A DNA stretch of 64,000 nt from assembly GCF_048892425.1 (NCBI RefSeq), contig NZ_JBLZHU010000002.1:186001-250000 (forward strand), given 5' to 3'. Below are positions 8,212 to 17,486 of the stretch, one piece after another; within the stretch, counting starts at the first letter, position 1; every line of letters starts with the position of its first letter. Made by a program: the position numbers and the translations under genes. This stretch comes from Pacificispira sp002696645. Lineage in GTDB: Bacteria > Pseudomonadota > Alphaproteobacteria > UBA8366 > Aestuariispiraceae. The notes beneath the pieces are model-generated. The model saw nothing but the letters and a program-made list of their open reading frames with translations, had not been told where the DNA came from and did no database searches.

Positions 8212-9077
8212 CGGATGCTGGATCCACAAGCGGGCCTGTTGCTGGTGTTATCGGACAACCGATTGCCCATTCCCTTTCTCCTTTGATTCACAATACCTGG
8301 TTGAAGCGGTTTGGTTTGCCGGGTTGCTATGAGCGCCGGGAAATCGCGCCGGAATATTTTGATCGGGATGTGCGATCCCTCCTGACACAGGAAGGTTGGG
8401 TGGGGATGAATGTTACCCTGCCCCATAAACAGGCCGCTTGTGACTTCTGTGATTGCCTGGACCCGGCCGCCCGTCGCCTGGGGGCGGTGAATACCATCGT
8501 TACCCTGTCGGATGGTCGGTTCGAAGGGCGCAACACGGACTTGTATGGCTTCCGTACCAATCTGGAAAATGCACCGGGATGGTCCAGAACCGGTCGGGAC
8601 GCCGCCCTGGTATTAGGCGCTGGCGGCGCGGCACGGGCGGTTGTCGCCGCGTCGCAGGATCTGGGTTTCAGACAGATATTCATCGCCAATCGCAGCCTGG
8701 ATAAGGCGCAGGATCTGGCGCTTGCACTGGATCATTCCAATTCTTTGCATGCTGTGGCCTGGGCGGACATTTCCGGCCTGCTGCCCAAATGCGATTTTCT
8801 GGTCAATACGACCAGTCTTGGCATGGTGGGCCAACCTCCGTTGCAGATTGATCTGACGCCGCTGCCGACCGGCGCCTTTGTGACCGACATCGTCTATAAG
8901 CCGCTGGAAACAGCCCTGCTGACCCAGGCACGGGCACGGGGGAATAGGGTTGTCGATGGATTGGGTATGCTTTTATATCAGGCGGTCCCTGGGTTTCAGG
9001 CCTGGTTTGATCCACCCAGCACCCCGGTTGTGGATGAGGAATTGCGTGACAATATCTTAAAGGCGATGGCCGTATGA
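8208..9077 (+). CDS. aroE: shikimate dehydrogenase
   Basis: A 289-residue NADP-dependent enzyme that reduces 3-dehydroshikimate in aromatic amino acid synthesis. Substrate-binding residues lie in PIAHSLSPLIHN and in NVTLPHK, where the lysine is catalytic. The nucleotide-binding loop GAGGAARAV follows near residue 130. It overlaps maf upstream and coaE downstream by 4 bp each, so the origin-proximal run is tightly coupled. Confidence 0.95.
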   Translation: MTDAGSTSGPVAGVIGQPIAHSLSPLIHNTWLKRFGLPGCYERREIAPEYFDRDVRSLLTQEGWVGMNVTLPHKQAACDFCDCLDPAARRLGAVNTIVTLSDGRFEGRNTDLYGFRTNLENAPGWSRTGRDAALVLGAGGAARAVVAASQDLGFRQIFIANRSLDKAQDLALALDHSNSLHAVAWADISGLLPKCDFLVNTTSLGMVGQPPLQIDLTPLPTGAFVTDIVYKPLETALLTQARARGNRVVDGLGMLLYQAVPGFQAWFDPPSTPVVDEELRDNILKAMAV

Positions 9078-9667
9078 TTGTGATTGGTCTGACCGGGTCG
9101 ATTGGCATGGGAAAAAGCACGGCTTCTGCGATGCTGAAGCGGCTGGGCTGTGCAATACATGATGCGGATGCTGCGGTTCATCGGTTGACTGGGGTCGGTG
9201 GTGACGCGGTGGCGGCGATTGAAGCAGCCTTTCCCGGATCAACTGAAAACGGCGCGGTCAATCGCTCAGCCCTGGGTCCACAGGTTTTCGGGGATGCTGC
9301 CGCTCTGAAGCGTCTGGAAAACATCCTGCATCCACTGGTCTCGCGCGAACGGGATAAATTCCTGAAACACTGTGCGCTGCATCATCAAAGATTTGCGGTT
9401 CTGGATGTGCCGCTGTTGTTTGAGACCGGGGGGGATGCGCGGTGTGATTTCACCATTCTGGTCACCGCCCCCAAATTTATTCAGGCACAGCGCGTTCTGG
9501 CCCGGCCCGGCATGACACAGGACAAGCTGCGCGATATTCGCAAGCGTCAGATGCCGGAAGCGGAAAAGCGACGCCGGGCTGATGTGATAATCTGGACCTC
9601 CCTAGGGCGGCGGCCGGTCTTGCGTCAATTACAGAACACCCTCACACTGGCGGATCAATCCCTGTAA
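9074..9667 (+). CDS. coaE: dephospho-CoA kinase
   Basis: A 197-residue P-loop kinase, the family length. The N terminus carries GLTGSIGMGKST (Walker A), followed by HDADAAVHRL and later LDVPLLFETGGD. It phosphorylates dephospho-CoA in the last step of coenzyme A synthesis. It overlaps aroE by 4 bp and precedes dnaQ by 20 bp. Confidence 0.95.
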   Translation: MIVIGLTGSIGMGKSTASAMLKRLGCAIHDADAAVHRLTGVGGDAVAAIEAAFPGSTENGAVNRSALGPQVFGDAAALKRLENILHPLVSRERDKFLKHCALHHQRFAVLDVPLLFETGGDARCDFTILVTAPKFIQAQRVLARPGMTQDKLRDIRKRQMPEAEKRRRADVIIWTSLGRRPVLRQLQNTLTLADQSL

Positions 9668-9687
9668 CCTGCGGCTAAGGACTTTCC

Positions 9688-10398
9688 ATGCGCGAGATTT
9701 GCTTTGATACGGAAACCACCGGACTGGATCCCAAGGACGGCCATCGTCTGGTGGAAATCGGCTGTGTCGAACTGGTCAATCGCGTTCCCACGGGCGAAGT
9801 CTATCATATCTATCTGAATCCCGAACGGGATATGCCTACGGAAGCCTTTAATGTGCATGGATTAAGTGAGGCCTTTCTGGCCGACAAGCCGCTATTTGCA
9901 GATATCGTGGAAGACTTCCTGGCCTTTGTCGGCGATGGGATCCTGGTGATCCACAATGCCTCTTTTGATATGAAATTCGTGAATGCGGAATTGAAGGCCT
10001 GTGGTCGCCCGACCCTGCCCATGTCGCAGACCATCGATACAGTCGCCATGGCACGGGCGAAGTTTCCAGGGGCTGCGGCCAGCCTGGATGCCTTGTGTAA
10101 ACGCTTTGAAATCGACAATTCTGCGCGCACCAAACATGGGGCCCTGCTGGATGCGGAGCTTCTGGCGGAAGTTTATATCGAATTGACCGGCGGACGACAG
10201 GTCGGCCTGTCTTTCGCAGACGATTCCGCAAAGGCTGGTTCTAAAGACGGGGCTGCTGCTGCCCTGGCGGCAGAGGCGGCCAGACAGGCGGAACGTCCCC
10301 ATCGTCCGCCACGCGCCCATTCGGCGACGCCGGAAGAATTGGCCCGTCACAAGGCCTTTCTTGCGAAAATCAGCGCCCCAATCTGGGTCACAGATTAA
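9688..10398 (+). CDS. dnaQ: DNA polymerase III epsilon subunit (3'-5' proofreading exonuclease)
   Basis: A 236-residue DEDDh exonuclease. Exo I is FDTETTGLDP, Exo II HNASFDMKFV, and Exo III KHGALLDAELLAEVY with the catalytic histidine. The C-terminal third is rich in alanine and charged residues, as expected for the linker and alpha-binding tail. It sits at the end of the origin-proximal operon. An inverted repeat immediately after the stop separates it from convergent secB. Confidence 0.95.
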   Translation: MREICFDTETTGLDPKDGHRLVEIGCVELVNRVPTGEVYHIYLNPERDMPTEAFNVHGLSEAFLADKPLFADIVEDFLAFVGDGILVIHNASFDMKFVNAELKACGRPTLPMSQTIDTVAMARAKFPGAAASLDALCKRFEIDNSARTKHGALLDAELLAEVYIELTGGRQVGLSFADDSAKAGSKDGAAAALAAEAARQAERPHRPPRAHSATPEELARHKAFLAKISAPIWVTD

Positions 10399-10434
10399 AG
10401 TATCCTGCGTTCGCATGAGCTCACACAGGATACT
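10399..10434. terminator. inverted repeat between dnaQ and secB, likely bidirectional terminator
   Basis: Arms AGTATCCTG (10399-10407) and CAGGATACT (10426-10434) are perfect complements. The loop holds GCATGAGCT, so the element is a divergent copy of the window's dispersed palindrome family (see 40182, 54033, 57657, 61882). It starts directly after the dnaQ stop codon. There is no long T-run, so termination efficiency is uncertain. Confidence 0.55.
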
Positions 10435-10497
10435 CTAACCGATTGTTTTGTCAGCAAATACGTCGTCACAAACCTGTCCGTTTGTTCGGGATTTGCT

Positions 10498-11040
10498 CTA
10501 AACGGTTTCGGTTTCTGACTGCTGTTGTTCCTGGGCCATGCGCTGGCGATAGATCTGCACGAAATCAAACGGTGCCAGCATCAGCATGGAAAAACCGCCC
10601 TGCCGGGTCGTGTCACAGACAATTTCCCGCAGGAACGGGAACAGCATGCGCGGAATCTCTACATATAGCAGGGCGTTCAGGGCCTCTTTCGGGACATTGC
10701 CGATGCGCACGACGGCGGCATAAGCCAATTCCAGAACATAGGCGGTTTTGCCGTTCACATCTGCCTTCGCCTCGATGGTCAGGACAACCTCTACATCCCG
10801 ACCGGTCAGCGGATTTGTCGCGACATCCAGTGTCAGGGCGGCCTTTGGTTGTTCTCCGAGAGAGAAGACCGACGGAGAATTCGGATTCTCGAAGGACATG
10901 TCCTTGATATATTGAATCAGAATTTGATAGGGCGGTTCCGCCTGGCCGGATTGGGCATTTGCGGATTGTGTGTCAGAGGGGGGTGGCGCGTCAGAAGACG
11001 CGGGTTGTGGGGTTGTGGGTTCGTCGCGGTCATCTGCCAT
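10498..11040 (-). CDS. secB: protein-export chaperone SecB
   Basis: A 180-residue protein. A disordered, proline- and serine-rich N-terminal extension of about 40 residues precedes the SecB core (YIKDMSFENPNSP, then VLTIEAKA, VPKEALNALLYVEIPRMLFPF, GGFSMLMLAPFDF). SecB holds preproteins unfolded and passes them to SecA. The extension is longer than in enterobacterial SecB (about 155 residues). secB follows dnaQ in this orientation in other alphaproteobacterial origin regions. Confidence 0.95.
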   Translation of the reverse strand: MADDRDEPTTPQPASSDAPPPSDTQSANAQSGQAEPPYQILIQYIKDMSFENPNSPSVFSLGEQPKAALTLDVATNPLTGRDVEVVLTIEAKADVNGKTAYVLELAYAAVVRIGNVPKEALNALLYVEIPRMLFPFLREIVCDTTRQGGFSMLMLAPFDFVQIYRQRMAQEQQQSETETV

Positions 11041-11106
11041 GAACGTATTCCATTTTTAAAGGGTTTGGACCGCTGTCAGGGCCCTTAACGGTGGGATGCG
11101 TGGCTA

Positions 11107-11679
11107 TCACAGATCGGGCACACAGACAACCTCAGCACCGTTGGGATGGGGCTGTGTTGGGTCTAAATGCAAAATTGCCGCATTCTTAACGCGATGCCCG
11201 GTCAAGGATCGGATGAAGCCCCAATGGCTGACCACAATGGTTTCAGGCCAGGCCTGATCCGCGGCCATACGATCCCTGAAATGGGCCGCTCTCAGGTCAA
11301 CATGATGCTCTTCTTCGCCCAGCGGCCACCATTCCTCGGCCAGATTCAGAAAGTCCAGCAGGGGCCATTGGCTGCGCAGCATCGTGGTCGGCGTACCGAT
11401 GTCACAGGTGAAATAGGCCTGCTCCCCGACCATGGGATCGATCATGACCGGCAGGTTCAGCGCGTCTGCGATGATTTCCGCTGATTGCAGGGTGCGTGTA
11501 TAGGGCGACGTGATGATCCGTTTCACCCGGTCGCCGTGATGGGCCTTGATAAAGGCAGCCCCGGCGGCAATCTGTTGTCGCCCCAGTTCTGTCAGTTTTG
11601 GGTCGCGGATGCCAGGATCGGTTCGGGTTTCGGCAAAATGGACGTTAAATTCGGACTGACCGTGACGGATCAGAATCAC
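11107..11679 (-). CDS. histidine phosphatase family protein
   Basis: A 190-residue protein. It begins MILIRHGQSEFN, the catalytic RHG motif, and the second catalytic histidine is in VVSHWGF near residue 150. SPYTRTLQSA supplies the conserved arginine. Such phosphoglycerate-mutase-like enzymes act on many phosphate esters, so the substrate is unknown. Its start overlaps the end of the fxsA-like gene by 4 bp, indicating coupling. Confidence 0.88.
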   Translation of the reverse strand: MILIRHGQSEFNVHFAETRTDPGIRDPKLTELGRQQIAAGAAFIKAHHGDRVKRIITSPYTRTLQSAEIIADALNLPVMIDPMVGEQAYFTCDIGTPTTMLRSQWPLLDFLNLAEEWWPLGEEEHHVDLRAAHFRDRMAADQAWPETIVVSHWGFIRSLTGHRVKNAAILHLDPTQPHPNGAEVVCVPDL

Positions 11680-12215
11680 CGATCATCCTCCTTGTTTTCA
11701 ATTGAATTGCCTGAACCCTTTGTCCAGGGGGAGTCTGGATTCTTGGGGGCGTCTTCATCAATTTCTTCAAATTCCCCGTCTATGATCGGACCGCGACCTT
11801 TAGGCGGCTGGCGGAACCCACCCCCCATGCCCCCGGCGCTGCGCATCGTGAAACGCCCATTGCGCATCAGGCTGGTCAAGACAAACGCTCCAAGGGCCAG
11901 TCTGAACGGGGGGATCAACAACAGAAAACCGATCGTATCGGTCACGAAACCAGGCGTTACCAACAACAAGCCTGCGACCAATATGCAGACGCCGGAAATC
12001 AGATCCTGTACAGGAAGCTCCTTGCGATCCATCGAGGCCCGCACCCGAGCCAGGGTTTGCAGACCCTGATGGCGAACCAGCGCGGTTCCGATAATCGCGG
12101 TGGCGAAAATCGACGCCAGGGTCCAGCCAAGGCCGATCTGATCGCCAACTTCGATAAAAACGGCGATTTCCGCAATTGGAATACCGATGAAAAGCAGCAG
12201 AAGAAGGAGTGGCAT
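11676..12215 (-). CDS. fxsA: FxsA family membrane protein
   Basis: A 179-residue protein with an N-terminal hydrophobic helix (LLLLLLFIGIPIAEIAVFI), two further helices, and a glycine/proline-rich cytoplasmic tail containing GGMGGGFRQPPKGRG. The motif GTALVRHQGLQTLAR matches the FxsA family, named for suppressing F exclusion of phage T7 in E. coli; its cellular role is unclear. It is first in a two-gene unit with the histidine phosphatase and diverges from the Tim44-like gene. Confidence 0.85.
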   Translation of the reverse strand: MPLLLLLLFIGIPIAEIAVFIEVGDQIGLGWTLASIFATAIIGTALVRHQGLQTLARVRASMDRKELPVQDLISGVCILVAGLLLVTPGFVTDTIGFLLLIPPFRLALGAFVLTSLMRNGRFTMRSAGGMGGGFRQPPKGRGPIIDGEFEEIDEDAPKNPDSPWTKGSGNSIENKEDDR

Positions 12216-12448
12216 CTTGCCCTTTCGCAGGTGAACGCTTACATCTCAAGGCGTAGCGCGGATATTGCATCCGTAAAGTTATCGTCGTTTTAAGCCCGAT
12301 TGGGTTTTGGTCAGTTCAATGTCTTACAGGTATGTTATGATATCCACCATGACAATGGCCTTAAGAAAATTGCTGACCTTTCATAAAAGGCCCAATACCG
12401 GGTTAATAGGATGGACTGCGACCCTCACTCATATGTTAAGAGAGCCGG
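12216..12448. promoter_or_regulatory. divergent intergenic region fxsA / Tim44-like gene
   Basis: A 233-bp gap between diverging genes, so both promoters must lie here. The centre is relatively AT-rich. I see no convincing -35/-10 pair, repeat or operator that I would assign. Confidence 0.4.
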
Positions 12449-13132
12449 ATGCCCTTTGATCTTCTGATATTTGCCGCAATCGCTTTGTTTCTGATTTTCA
12501 GACTGGGAAGTGTTTTGGGAAAACGCACTGGCCATCAAAAACCGCCCGAATTTCCCAATAATATGGACAATGCGCGCCCTGAAACCCGGGATCGGTCTGG
12601 CGAACGCGACGATAATGTTGTGCGTATGCCAGCGGGATTTGAAGATCCGGTAGAAGAAAGCGCCCATTTCAACGGACCGGCCGGGGACGGTTTGCGCGAT
12701 ATTGCCCAGGCGGACCCGAATTTCGACCCGGATTCCTTCGTTCAGGGGGCTGCTATGGCCTTTGAAATGATTGTTACCGCCTATGCGGAAGGGGATCGCA
12801 AGGCGTTGAAGCCGCTGTTGGATAAGGTCACTTATGACAGTTTTGCAGGCGCGATCGATGCCCGTGAAAAGGCCGGCCAGCGTATGGAAGACACTTTGGT
12901 GGGCATTGATTCAACGACAATCCTGGAAGCGGGTATGCAGGGCGATGAAGCCCGCGTGACGCTGAGATTTGTCAGCCAACAGGTCAATGTAACCTATGAT
13001 TCCGAAGGGCGCGTTCAGGAAGGTGATCCTTCGACGGTTGAAACGGTCTCTGATGTCTGGACCTTTGCGCGCAGCGTGAAATCCAAGGATCCTAACTGGC
13101 AATTGGTTGAAACCCGCACCACTGCGGAGTGA
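12449..13132 (+). CDS. Tim44/TimA family adaptor protein
   Basis: A 227-residue protein. One N-terminal membrane helix (FDLLIFAAIALFLIFRLG) is followed by a charged linker, then a Tim44-like domain from about residue 95 (FVQGAAMAFEMIVTAYAEGD, later VSDVWTFARSVKSKDPNWQLVET). Bacterial relatives resemble the membrane-binding domain of mitochondrial Tim44; TimA has been linked to the alphaproteobacterial inner membrane. It is 7 bp upstream of mltA and likely cotranscribed. Confidence 0.88.
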   Translation: MPFDLLIFAAIALFLIFRLGSVLGKRTGHQKPPEFPNNMDNARPETRDRSGERDDNVVRMPAGFEDPVEESAHFNGPAGDGLRDIAQADPNFDPDSFVQGAAMAFEMIVTAYAEGDRKALKPLLDKVTYDSFAGAIDAREKAGQRMEDTLVGIDSTTILEAGMQGDEARVTLRFVSQQVNVTYDSEGRVQEGDPSTVETVSDVWTFARSVKSKDPNWQLVETRTTAE

Positions 13133-13139
13133 CTATCTG

Positions 13140-14399
13140 ATGACGGCGCTTTTTGTTTCTCTTCGTCGCCTGACTCTGTGTCTGGTGTTGGGGCTGGTCG
13201 TGGTTGGTTGCGATCAGCAGGAAGAGACCCACGCCCCTGAACCTGCGCCTGTTGAGGAACACGCTGCGACAGAAGGCATGGTTCTGACGCCCGCCGCATT
13301 CACGGATCTGCCCGGTTGGCAACAGGATGACATGGTCGGTGCGGTTCAGGCCTTGTGGCGGTCGTGCACGCGCCTGATGGCGCTGGCCCCGGACCGGGAT
13401 GTCAGCAGCGGATCTTCCCTGCAGACCGTCGCTGGGGACTGGGCCCAGGCCTGCACCGCGCTGGATGCCCTGAAGGCGGAACAAAACCCCGATCTGATCC
13501 GCGCTTTTTTTGAGGCGCATTTTCAACCCTTTGCGGCAAAGGATGCGGCGGACGGTGACGATCCACAGGCCGACCAAGGATTGTTCACCGGTTATTTCGA
13601 AGCGGAGCTGAATGGATCCCTGACCAGAGATGACACCTTCAAAACACCGCTATACGCCCGCCCGAAAGATTTGATCACAGTTGATCTGGGTCAGTTTGAT
13701 GAAAGTTTGAAAGGCAAGGGTGTTGTCGGTCAGGTGGATGAGGGACGGCTGATACCCTATCCGGATCGGGGAACAATTGAATCCGGCGCCCTGGCGGATA
13801 AAGGTCTGGAATTGTTGTGGATTGATGACCCGGTCGATGTGTTCCTGCTGCAGGTACAAGGGTCGGGCAGGGTCATTCTGCCGGATGGAAATGTCGTCCA
13901 GGTCGGGTTCGCCGCCCATAATGGTCGTTCTTATCACTCCATTGGTCGGTGGTTGATCGATCAGGGGGAATTGCAGGCGCATGAGGCCAGTTGGGACGGC
14001 ATTCGCGGCTGGATAGAAGAGCATCCAGACCGGGCTTCAGAACTGTTTGCCTATAATCCGCGCTTTATCTTCTTCCGGCTGTTGGACGGGCCAGGGCCCA
14101 TCGGGGCAGAGGGCGTCGCCCTGACACCGGAACGCAGCATGGCGGTGGATACCCGTTTTATCCCGTTGGGCATGCCGCTGTGGCTGGATACGGTGCGGCC
14201 CGGTGGCTCAAAGGAACCAATGCAGCGTTTGATGGTCGCCCAGGACAAGGGCGGCGCGATCAAAGGCGTGGTGCGCGGCGATTTCTTCTGGGGCTATGGG
14301 GATGATGCACTGGCGCAGGCTGGTCGCATGAAATCGTCGGGTCGATATTTCCTGCTGCTGCCCAATCCCCTGGCAGACCGGGTCAAAGCCACCTCTTAA
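13140..14399 (+). CDS. mltA: membrane-bound lytic murein transglycosylase A
   Basis: I place the start at 13140, which gives 419 residues and a clear lipoprotein signal (LCLVLGLVVVGC, lipidated cysteine near residue 21). The MltA barrel domain follows (GLFTGYFEAEL, YARPKDLI, LLWIDDPVDVFLLQVQGSGR). The 3D domain at the C terminus has the aspartates in VDTRFIPLGMPLWLDT and AQDKGGAIKGVVRGDFFWG. It cleaves peptidoglycan glycan strands. In related genomes it is commonly followed directly by an Smr-domain gene; here a lutABC cassette intervenes. Confidence 0.93.
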   Translation: MTALFVSLRRLTLCLVLGLVVVGCDQQEETHAPEPAPVEEHAATEGMVLTPAAFTDLPGWQQDDMVGAVQALWRSCTRLMALAPDRDVSSGSSLQTVAGDWAQACTALDALKAEQNPDLIRAFFEAHFQPFAAKDAADGDDPQADQGLFTGYFEAELNGSLTRDDTFKTPLYARPKDLITVDLGQFDESLKGKGVVGQVDEGRLIPYPDRGTIESGALADKGLELLWIDDPVDVFLLQVQGSGRVILPDGNVVQVGFAAHNGRSYHSIGRWLIDQGELQAHEASWDGIRGWIEEHPDRASELFAYNPRFIFFRLLDGPGPIGAEGVALTPERSMAVDTRFIPLGMPLWLDTVRPGGSKEPMQRLMVAQDKGGAIKGVVRGDFFWGYGDDALAQAGRMKSSGRYFLLLPNPLADRVKATS

Positions 14400-14485
14400 C
14401 CACAGACGCAAAAGGGTAAATTTCTGGCCCAGCTTGCCTTTCAGGGCGGTCAGCGCCATTGTTGCTGGCAGTGAAAAGAACCGGG

Positions 14486-15328
14486 ATGGCGAGTTTTATG
14501 GTTGATACACAAACCCCTGAAAAATTAGCGGATAAGCCCCCTGTGACAGTTGGTCTGTTCGTCACCTGTCTGGTGGATCTGTTTCGGCCCAGGGTCGGAT
14601 TCGCAGCGGTTGAGCTGTTGGAGCGTGCCGGCTGTCAGGTCGCCGTTCCAAAGGCGCAAACCTGCTGTGGTCAGCCCGCCTATAATTCGGGAGACAATGG
14701 CCATGCCCGCGCCGTGGCGGCCACGCTTTTGGACGCCTTTGACGGGTTTGATTATGTTGTCGCCCCCTCTGGTTCCTGTGCCGGTATGATCCGGGACCAT
14801 ATCCCAGAGCTTTTCGCCGATGATCCGGTGCTGGCCGACAGGGCGGTCGCTCTGGGTCGCAAGACGCACGAACTAACCTCCTTTTTGGTCGATGTGATGG
14901 GCATGCCCACTGCGATTGCCAGCTATCAGGGGACGGTCACCTATCATGACAGTTGTTCCGGTCTGCGGGAATTGGGAGTCAAGGACCAGCCGCGCCGCCT
15001 TTTGAAAGGTGTTGATGGCCTGACCCTGACAGAATTGCCCTCAGCGGAAATCTGCTGTGGCTTTGGCGGGACATTCTGTGTGAAATATCCGGATATTTCC
15101 AATAAGATGGTCAGTGAAAAGACAGCCGCCATTGCCGATACCGGGGCTGATACGCTGCTGGCGGGCGATCTGGGTTGCCTGTTGAATATGGCGGGAAAGA
15201 TGTCCCGGGAAAGCCGCCCGATCCGGGCTTTTCATGTCGCGGAAATCCTTGCCGGGATGGGGGACGGTCCCGCCATTGGGGAGGCCGGGGAAGACCTGTC
15301 GGCTTTCCCTGACGGACAGGAAGGCTGA
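14486..15328 (+). CDS. lutA: LutA/LldE-type lactate oxidation Fe-S subunit
   Basis: About 280 residues; the frame is open further upstream but only from non-ATG codons, and an ATG at 14498 is an alternative start. Two cysteine-rich CCG domains are present: CCGQPAYNSGD near residue 60 and CCGFGGTFCVKYPD near residue 195. These bind Fe-S clusters and pass electrons from L-lactate oxidation. The next two genes are lutB- and lutC-like, so the call rests on both motifs and context. Confidence 0.9.
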   Translation: MASFMVDTQTPEKLADKPPVTVGLFVTCLVDLFRPRVGFAAVELLERAGCQVAVPKAQTCCGQPAYNSGDNGHARAVAATLLDAFDGFDYVVAPSGSCAGMIRDHIPELFADDPVLADRAVALGRKTHELTSFLVDVMGMPTAIASYQGTVTYHDSCSGLRELGVKDQPRRLLKGVDGLTLTELPSAEICCGFGGTFCVKYPDISNKMVSEKTAAIADTGADTLLAGDLGCLLNMAGKMSRESRPIRAFHVAEILAGMGDGPAIGEAGEDLSAFPDGQEG

Positions 15329-15333
15329 TTCAG

Positions 15334-16788
15334 ATGCAAACCACGTCGCAGAATTTCAAAGCCAACAGCATCAAGGCACTGGCCGATCCCAATCTGCAAC
15401 AGGCGCTGGGCAAGATGAAGGTCGGCTTTGTTGAAAAACGGGCAAAGGCGCGCGCCGCGCTGCCTGAATTCGACGCGCTGCGCGATCAGGCGCGCGATAT
15501 CAAAAACCATACCCTGGCCAATATCGATTACTATTTGGAAACCTATGAGGCGGCGGTCCAGAAATCCGGCGGTGTGGTCCATTGGGCACGGGATGCGGCG
15601 GAAGCCCGCCAGGTTGTGCTGGATATCTGTGCCCAGGAGAAGGCGAAATCCGTCACCAAGGGAAAATCCATGGTGTCGGAAGAAATCGCCCTGAACGAGG
15701 CGCTGGAAGCGGCTGGATATGAGGTCGTCGAAACTGATCTGGGGGAATATATCATCCAGATCCGGGGGGAGGCCCCCAGCCATATCATCGCGCCCGCCGT
15801 CCATGTCTTAAAAGAGCAGGTCGCCGATGATTTCCGGCGCAAACATCTGCATCTGGACCCGAAACGATCCCTGGTGGAACGCAAGGAACTGATTTCAGAG
15901 GCGCGCGGTGTTTTGCGTCAGAAATACCTGGATTCCGATGTTGGGATTACCGGGGCAAATTTCCTGATCGCGGAAACCGGCACCAGTGTGATCGTCACCA
16001 ATGAAGGAAATGGCGACCTGACCCAGACTCTGCCACGGGTGCATATCGTCATCGCCAGCATGGAAAAGATCGTGCCGACGCTGGATGATGCGTCGGCCAT
16101 TCTGCGGGTTTTGGCGCGGTCTGCCACGGGACAGGAATTTTCCTCTTACACGACATTTTCGACCGGCCCGAAACGCGCCGCCGACCCGGACGGCCCAGAG
16201 GCCTATCACGTGATCCTGCTGGACAATGGCCGCACCGATATGCTGGGCACGGAATTTGAGGACATGCTGCGCTGTATCCGCTGTGGTGCCTGTATGAACC
16301 ATTGCCCGGTCTATGGGTCGGTCGGCGGCCATGCCTATGGCTGGGTCTATCCAGGACCGATGGGCGCGGTGTTGACCCCCAGTTTCATCGGTGTGGCGGA
16401 TGGGGGGCACCTGCCCAATGCGTCAACCTTCTGTGGCCGGTGTCAGGATGTCTGTCCGATGCGCATTCCCCTGCCCAAGATGATGCGCGCCTATCGCCGT
16501 AAGGAGTATGAGGCGGGTCTGGCCCCGCCTGCCATGCGATTTGGCATGGATATCTGGGGTTTCGTCGCAAAACGTCCAGGCCTGTATCGATTGGCAACCC
16601 GTCTTGCGATGGGTGTCTTGGGCTGGCGGGGCCGTCGGCAGGGTCGGTTCAAAACTCTGCCTTTGGCATCTGGCTGGACCGATCACCGGGATATGGCAGC
16701 CCCGTCCGGCAAGACCTTCCAGGATTTGTGGGACAAACGCCACGGGGCTCGCACCACGAAAGATTTAAAGCGGGAGGCAGCCCAATGA
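15334..16788 (+). CDS. lutB: LutB-type iron-sulfur subunit of L-lactate oxidation
   Basis: A 484-residue protein with an LUD domain (EIALNEALEAAGYEVVETDL, ANFLIAETGTSVIVTNEGNG) followed by ferredoxin-like cysteine motifs CIRCGACMNHCPVYG and CGRCQDVCPMRIPLPKM. These coordinate two 4Fe-4S clusters. It begins 5 bp after lutA, and its stop codon overlaps the lutC start, so the three subunits are made together. Confidence 0.94.
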   Translation: MQTTSQNFKANSIKALADPNLQQALGKMKVGFVEKRAKARAALPEFDALRDQARDIKNHTLANIDYYLETYEAAVQKSGGVVHWARDAAEARQVVLDICAQEKAKSVTKGKSMVSEEIALNEALEAAGYEVVETDLGEYIIQIRGEAPSHIIAPAVHVLKEQVADDFRRKHLHLDPKRSLVERKELISEARGVLRQKYLDSDVGITGANFLIAETGTSVIVTNEGNGDLTQTLPRVHIVIASMEKIVPTLDDASAILRVLARSATGQEFSSYTTFSTGPKRAADPDGPEAYHVILLDNGRTDMLGTEFEDMLRCIRCGACMNHCPVYGSVGGHAYGWVYPGPMGAVLTPSFIGVADGGHLPNASTFCGRCQDVCPMRIPLPKMMRAYRRKEYEAGLAPPAMRFGMDIWGFVAKRPGLYRLATRLAMGVLGWRGRRQGRFKTLPLASGWTDHRDMAAPSGKTFQDLWDKRHGARTTKDLKREAAQ

Positions 16789-17474
16789 GCCCCCCGTCTT
16801 CCCGCGATGAGATTTTAGGCAAAATTCGCGCGGCGCGGGGTCGATCCGGCCCTGTTACAGGTGCCGAGAGAGAGCGGCTGGAAGCGCGATTGAAAAGTCG
16901 CCCACGGGGGATTATCCCGCAAAAGGCCCGCAATACCGGCGCGGCCCTGGTGCAGGATTTCATCACCCGGGCGCGGGCGGTCGAGGCAACGGTTCAGGAT
17001 ATTTCCTCTTTATCAGAGGTGCCGGACGCCGTGGCACAGTATCTGGCCGATCACAATCTGCCTGCTGCTGTGAAAATGGCCCCGCATGCCGATCTGGCAC
17101 AGATCGACTGGTCCCAGCGCCCCACCCTGACCCTGTCGGAAGGGCGCAGCTTTGGTCAGGACAAGGTCAGCCTGACCCGCGCCTTTGCCGGTATTGCAGA
17201 GACCGGGACATTGATGTTGCTGGCCGGGCCGGATGCGCCAACCACCCTGAATTTTCTGCCGGAACATCATATTGTGATCCTGAAGCGGTCCGAAATTGTC
17301 GGGGCGTATGAGGATGCGTGGGACGCCGTGCGCGATCGGCTGGGTCCGGATGGCTTACTGACACGGGTGGTGAATATGATCACCGGCCCGTCCCGCACGG
17401 GGGATATTGAACAAACCATCGAATTGGGGGCCCATGGCCCGCTGGGGCTGCATATCCTCGTCCTCGCTGATTAG
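16785..17474 (+). CDS. lutC: LutC-type subunit of L-lactate oxidation
   Basis: I choose the ATG at 16785, which overlaps the lutB stop (ATGA) and follows GGGAGG; the product is 229 residues. It is an LUD-domain protein: AFAGIAETGTLMLLAGPDAPT and LNFLPEHHIVILK match the domain core. Together with lutA and lutB it forms the iron-sulfur L-lactate dehydrogenase complex. No lactate permease or lutR-type regulator is adjacent. Confidence 0.92.
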   Translation: MSPPSSRDEILGKIRAARGRSGPVTGAERERLEARLKSRPRGIIPQKARNTGAALVQDFITRARAVEATVQDISSLSEVPDAVAQYLADHNLPAAVKMAPHADLAQIDWSQRPTLTLSEGRSFGQDKVSLTRAFAGIAETGTLMLLAGPDAPTTLNFLPEHHIVILKRSEIVGAYEDAWDAVRDRLGPDGLLTRVVNMITGPSRTGDIEQTIELGAHGPLGLHILVLAD

Positions 17475-17486
17475 GGGTTTGGGCGC

